Assembly (NCBI RefSeq): GCF_001281315.1
Contig: NZ_CP012479.1
Span: 434,001-498,000 of the forward strand
From: Arthrobacter sp. ERGS1:01
GTDB lineage: Bacteria > Actinomycetota > Actinomycetes > Actinomycetales > Micrococcaceae
DNA: 64,000 bases
Direction: 5' to 3'
Within the stretch, counting starts at the first letter, position 1, and each line of letters opens with the position of its first letter. Below the pieces are notes generated by a model. It saw nothing but the letters and a program-made list of their open reading frames with translations. It searched no databases and was not told the DNA's origin. Shown here one piece after another: positions 60,305-64,000 of this stretch. Both the position numbers and the translations under genes were made by a program.

Positions 60305-61305
60305 CAAAGCAGAAAGTCCAGTTCTACAGCTGGGACAGTCATGGGAATCTAGGTGATGATTGGCTCGCCTCCATATCGAATCAGTATGTCGGTGACCCTG
60401 TAAGGGTTTCCGAGAGGCGTTCCTTGATGAGTTGGCCATTGGGTTCGCACGTCCTTAAAGGTGCGGGCGCACGAGATCGCAGCGCAACCCTGTGCCTCTG
60501 GGGCGGTGGGTGGTTGGCCGCTGACCAGCGAAATGTTGAGACGTTGGTCAGATGGGAAAAGCACCTTAGTGTGCGGCGAGGAGAGACGCTTGGTCTCGGT
60601 TTGGGGCTGGGTCCCTTTGAATCAGGCAACGGCACTACGATGGCACGGCGGGTCTTGGCTCGCTTCTCAAAACCGATTGTGGTTCGCACACAGTCCGATG
60701 TAGCTAACGCTGAAGGGATTGTCCCAACTATTCTCGGAGGTGATCTTTCATTCCTCGACCAGGAGTTCAGGTCTGCCGACGGTTTCCACCGGGCACAGTC
60801 TGACAGCCACACGACCATCATTTCCTTCCCCAGGTATGGTAAGCATTGGATAGTGCAACGACCGTGGCTAACCGAGGACTGGTATCGCAACTATGTTGAG
60901 AGTATTGTCAGGAGACAATTAGTAAAAGGAACAGTAATGCATGTCCAATTTGACAAAGGTCAGAATGGACGGGGCGACAATGAATATTGGTCGCATCTAA
61001 ATGTAGAGTTTGTTTCCCCAAATACCATCGACGAAGCAGCTGCTCACTATTTGACAGCCTCAGAAGTATATGCTGGCCGGCTCCATGCGGCACTTCTCGC
61101 TGTTAACCTTGACATACCCACGGTGGCGGTCGCTTACCATCACAAATTTGAATGTGTTGAAGAAACGGGCGTTCAAGTAGTAGGTTTACATGAAAAACCG
61201 GATCATATTCCAATTGCCAAACCCCCCGTAGGCCGTCTTGTTCAGGAAATTAGGGACCGAACTCAAGAAGCGTGCCGAGTAGTTGCACCATGGTTAAAAG
61301 GATGA
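60301..61305 (+). CDS. Polysaccharide pyruvyl transferase family protein
   Basis: A 334-residue protein of the PS_pyruv_trans family, which adds pyruvate ketals from phosphoenolpyruvate to EPS sugars, giving the polymer negative charge. The N-terminal SWDSHGNLGDDWLASI, the TLCLWGGGWLA segment, IGLG-like GLGLGLGPFES and the C-terminal ASEVYAGRLHAALLAVNLDIPTVAV with its conserved R-x-H are present. TTG 60301 overlaps the previous stop. The wzy-like gene starts in an ATGA overlap. Confidence 0.85.
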   Translation: MTKQKVQFYSWDSHGNLGDDWLASISNQYVGDPVRVSERRSLMSWPLGSHVLKGAGARDRSATLCLWGGGWLAADQRNVETLVRWEKHLSVRRGETLGLGLGLGPFESGNGTTMARRVLARFSKPIVVRTQSDVANAEGIVPTILGGDLSFLDQEFRSADGFHRAQSDSHTTIISFPRYGKHWIVQRPWLTEDWYRNYVESIVRRQLVKGTVMHVQFDKGQNGRGDNEYWSHLNVEFVSPNTIDEAAAHYLTASEVYAGRLHAALLAVNLDIPTVAVAYHHKFECVEETGVQVVGLHEKPDHIPIAKPPVGRLVQEIRDRTQEACRVVAPWLKG

Positions 61306-62492
61306 GTCTTAGAGTTCAGCCCTCGACTACACTGAAGATTGGGCCGCCCACAGCAGGCTTCGTCGTGCTATTTCTATTGAGCGTTGGCGTTACGATTCCA
61401 CTCGCGGAGACTGCATTCCCATTTCTTGAAACCCTTCACAGTGCCTCCGTCTTTTCGCTCTACGGGTCGATCGTTCTTGCAGTGGGCTTCATTTTCCACA
61501 AAATAGCTGGTGGCGACAAACCGGGGAAAATACACGTAGTTTTGTCGAGTATTGTCCTCGTTACGGGAATCATTCCTTTTCTTTCGGGACCTGCTCTCTA
61601 CGAGGGAAACACCATTGTATGGTTTCAGTCACACGTTATATTTGCGGTACTGATACTCTTTTCCCCTTACATTACATTTGAAGATATCTATCGAATATTT
61701 ATCTTTGTCTCTTTGTTCTCCATTCTAACCGTGCTTGCCGGAGCGGGGGCTTTCTCGATCGATGATAGAACTGGCTTATTTACCCAGGGACGTTTGCGGG
61801 GGGTACTAGGACATCCAAATATCACCGGGATGGCCGGCGCGGTGCTAATCCTTATTTCCGTGAGTTCGCAAAAAGTCAGAATCTTTGGGGCAATAATTGG
61901 TTCTATTGTAGTTCTCGGGTCATTTTCATTCACCTCAATCGTGGCCCTTTTAATAGCACTGGTCGTCAGTCGAACTCGGTACCAAAAGATGTTTCAATGG
62001 TACCTATTGGCAGGCCTTGTTGTGTTGCTTACGCCAGCGCTCCTTGTTGAGCGGCGAAGTGGATTTCTGAATCCTGATCAGTTTACGGGCCGCACAGGGA
62101 TCTGGGAGTGGGCGATGGCTCAGTTGTCTGTGCCGCTTGAGCAAAGAGGATTGGGGTTCTTCCGATTGCTTCAGGAGCAGGGAGCAATTCCCTGGTCTCA
62201 CGCCCACAACCAAGTCATCATGGACCTCGTATCCGGCGGATTTCTATTGGCTGCGACTGGCGTATTATTTATTACCTCAATGGCCTTTGACTTAAATCGT
62301 AAACATAATAAATTTGGGATTATGCTTTGGTTAGTGTTGGTTGTTCAGGCCCTGACTGAGATTCCGCTATTTCTTGACTATCCAAGTGGCCGTTTGCTTT
62401 ATCTGGTATTGATCACTGCACTCATTGTTGGAAACCACAATTCTTCAATCAAGACATCTAGTACGAAGCCTGCTGCTCGTGGAACTCACTAA
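61302..62492 (+). CDS. Wzy-like polymerase (O-antigen ligase family), second EPS system
   Basis: A 396-residue membrane protein with about 10-11 hydrophobic segments. The family signature region is TQGRLRGVLGHPNITGMAGA (about 165-185), and a periplasmic loop carries FTGRTGIWEWAM and SHAHNQVIMDLVSGGF, with the conserved Arg and His residues of O-antigen polymerases and ligases. ATG 61302 overlaps the previous TGA (ATGA), in keeping with the coupled starts of this block; an upstream in-frame ATG at 61272 is less likely. Its match to the family signature is better than that of the protein at 40249-41508. Confidence 0.85.
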   Translation: MSLRVQPSTTLKIGPPTAGFVVLFLLSVGVTIPLAETAFPFLETLHSASVFSLYGSIVLAVGFIFHKIAGGDKPGKIHVVLSSIVLVTGIIPFLSGPALYEGNTIVWFQSHVIFAVLILFSPYITFEDIYRIFIFVSLFSILTVLAGAGAFSIDDRTGLFTQGRLRGVLGHPNITGMAGAVLILISVSSQKVRIFGAIIGSIVVLGSFSFTSIVALLIALVVSRTRYQKMFQWYLLAGLVVLLTPALLVERRSGFLNPDQFTGRTGIWEWAMAQLSVPLEQRGLGFFRLLQEQGAIPWSHAHNQVIMDLVSGGFLLAATGVLFITSMAFDLNRKHNKFGIMLWLVLVVQALTEIPLFLDYPSGRLLYLVLITALIVGNHNSSIKTSSTKPAARGTH

Positions 62493-63726
62493 GAGAAAGT
62501 CAATTCGCCGTTTTTCCTCTGTCGCAATCGGCGTATTCGCGTCCACGGGGACTACTTATCTATTGTTCTTGTTGTTCGCAACAAATTCCACGGTGAGCGG
62601 ATTGGGTCTCTATGGATTGGCCACTGCAATCGTTGCAATTATTGTTCGTTTTATGGACGGCGTGAGTGGGCAACGCCTATTCCAAGAAATTGACGCGTTT
62701 GCGAAATTGGGTCGATTGGGCGCTGTGAATGGACACAGAATTGTGGCCTATTTGATAGTCGGTGGTCTGGTCGAAGTTTTTGTCCGTCTACTGCCAGGTG
62801 ATTCCTTGGATTGGTCTGGGATGCTGCTAATTGGCCAAGGGTTTTATGCAAGCATTATTGGCACGCGAATATTGGAGGTCAAGAGCGTTCCATTATTGTT
62901 CGCGCAACTAGGTAATTCGGTGGCTTTCATAGTTGCCTCCTTGTTGATATTCTTGGGTAGGACTCAAATTGACTCGAAGTCTATGATCCTTATAAACGCA
63001 ACAGTCTTGATAGTTTCCTCAATTCCTTTTGTTGTTTATGATTTACTTCTTTGGAGGGGCGATCGAAAGTTTCTGTCCAAAGGTGTTAGTGAAGTCCTCT
63101 ATGGGTCTTCGGATGGCAAAAAGCAGCTTGTCTTCCTAACGGGTTACCAGGCTGCAAATGCTTTGTCCGGATCAATTGACAGTATTGTTTCCGGGTTTGG
63201 CGGATCTGCTGATATTGCACGATATCAAGCTGTCCAACGCCCCCTACTAGGCCTTGCAACTTTCAACGTTGCAATTGGTCAATTTTCAATGAATAGAGTT
63301 GCTGTTGGCGGTAGGGCTGTGATTCGTAGATTGCTGCTTGTTTTTTCGCCTGCGCTGGTTATGTGGCCAATAATTGGTGTCGTTTGTGTCTTATTTCTTC
63401 CACTAATTATGCCGCGAGAAACAGTGCCTCAAGTCTGGATTGGAGGTCTTATTGGCTTCGCCTATGGATTAGGTGCACTGATGCAAATCACCGGCACGTA
63501 TTTGATGCACCAGAAGAGAAGTTTTGATCTTTTGAAGTCTACGATCGTCCAGCTAATGGTAATGCTTTTGATTGGATGTCTAATTGTACCAATCTGGGGT
63601 TTGGGGGGAGTGGCTTGCTCTTTGGTTTTGGCGAGAATTGGCGGTTTTGTTGTGCAGTGGTATTTCGTAAGGGTTAGTTGGTCTTTTGCTGAGGTTTCTA
63701 ATGGCGAACGATTGAAATCGCATTAG
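62479..63726 (+). CDS. Wzx-like flippase (MOP superfamily), second EPS system
   Basis: A membrane protein of about 415 residues with roughly 12 hydrophobic segments and the MOP-family arrangement (N-terminal SVAIGVFASTGTTYLLFLLF, a central QAANALSGSIDSIVSGFGG, and late IWGLGGVACSLVLARIGGFV). Start GTG 62479, just inside the end of the wzy-like gene, is preferred since the protein then begins KRKSIRRFSSVAIG; a TTG at 62425 would add 18 residues. It completes a Wzx/Wzy set for the low-GC locus. Confidence 0.82.
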   Translation: MELTKRKSIRRFSSVAIGVFASTGTTYLLFLLFATNSTVSGLGLYGLATAIVAIIVRFMDGVSGQRLFQEIDAFAKLGRLGAVNGHRIVAYLIVGGLVEVFVRLLPGDSLDWSGMLLIGQGFYASIIGTRILEVKSVPLLFAQLGNSVAFIVASLLIFLGRTQIDSKSMILINATVLIVSSIPFVVYDLLLWRGDRKFLSKGVSEVLYGSSDGKKQLVFLTGYQAANALSGSIDSIVSGFGGSADIARYQAVQRPLLGLATFNVAIGQFSMNRVAVGGRAVIRRLLLVFSPALVMWPIIGVVCVLFLPLIMPRETVPQVWIGGLIGFAYGLGALMQITGTYLMHQKRSFDLLKSTIVQLMVMLLIGCLIVPIWGLGGVACSLVLARIGGFVVQWYFVRVSWSFAEVSNGERLKSH

Positions 63727-64000
63727 CTAAGGCGCTGATTTGTTCAGCGCGGGCGATTTGGGTTGGTAGCTCGAGTCTCGTGTCGAAGGCGATTGCAGCG
63801 GGTCATATTTTGTCGGATATCAATCCGCCTTTGTTTTGGAGTTCATTCTTCCAGAGTGGCCTTTGGATCAATAGGTGTGCCCTTGAATTAATGCGGTGTC
63901 AGGTGTCAGGTGTCAGGTATCTCTGGCCTGTTGGATTCTGCTGTTTCGCAGGCGGATAGGTGCTTGCGCTTTCTGGTTTTTCACTGGGCAGGCTGAACCA
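63727..64000. other. Downstream region with hairpin and 7-bp tandem repeats; no gene seen
   Basis: GCGCTGA (63732-63738) pairs with TCAGCGC (63744-63750) just after the wzx-like stop, a likely terminator stem without a T-run. GGTGTCA is repeated three times in tandem at 63895-63915, followed by GGTATC. No start of a further gene can be supported before the window ends. Confidence 0.5.

Overview
The window looks like a chromosomal segment of a high-GC Gram-positive actinobacterium, most likely Micrococcaceae (Arthrobacter or a close relative). Base composition, frequent GTG/TTG starts, ATGA/GTGA/TTGA start-stop overlaps, a resuscitation-promoting factor with DUF348 and G5 domains, a SufS-SufU pair, an LAXTG wall-sorting signal and the core order tatD-rpf-ksgA-ispE-(ABC-F)-tRNA-Gln-glmU-prs-rplY-pth all point there. 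Placement below family is inference.

Layout. (1) 1-3.6 kb, minus strand: moxR, a DUF58 gene and a TgpA-like transglutaminase membrane protein cut by the window edge. (2) 3.8-16.6 kb, plus strand: housekeeping block for cell-wall remodelling (rpf), ribosome maturation and protection (ksgA, ABC-F), isoprenoid and UDP-GlcNAc precursors (ispE, glmU), PRPP (prs), and translation (rplY, pth, tRNA-Gln). Two paralogous genes with an AbiEi-type N-terminus and a Vsr/DUF559-like nuclease C-terminus interrupt this block. Both are framed by related GC-rich palindromes, and the second is followed by a 113-bp tandem repeat. (3) 16.7-22.2 kb: two tandem large LuxR-family ATPase regulators, the second with a degenerate Walker A. 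(4) 22.2-44 kb: first exopolysaccharide (EPS) region. It opens with a motif cluster and a very hairpin-rich leader. It encodes a polyprenyl-phosphate sugar transferase, cytidylyltransferase, CDP-alcohol phosphotransferase, several glycosyltransferases, deacetylase, methyltransferase, Wzx flippase, Wzz/BY-kinase-like protein, Wzy-like polymerase, acetyltransferase and secreted proteins. (5) 44.3-47.6 kb: dTDP-rhamnose synthesis (rmlA divergent from rmlB and a fused rmlC-rmlD). (6) 47.7-49.5 kb: sufS-sufU. (7) 49.6-55.5 kb, minus strand: LAXTG surface protein, DUF4012 protein, a second sugar transferase and a canonical Wzz/BY-kinase. (8) 56.0-63.7 kb: a visibly AT-richer run of four glycosyltransferases, a pyruvyl transferase, a Wzy-like and a Wzx-like protein, the typical variable core of a second EPS/capsule locus.

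The genes suggest two complete Wzx/Wzy-type surface-polysaccharide assembly lines sharing a dTDP-rhamnose supply. Three of the surface genes (27.6-31.2, 37.8-38.8 and 59.3-60.3 kb) are each split by an apparent loss of one base in a C or G homopolymer. That is either homopolymer sequencing error or slipped-strand variation. The most unusual feature is the pair of palindrome-framed nuclease-like genes at 10.0-11.0 and 13.8-15.25 kb, which resemble a REP/RAYT arrangement but carry a PD-(D/E)XK-type fold instead of a transposase.
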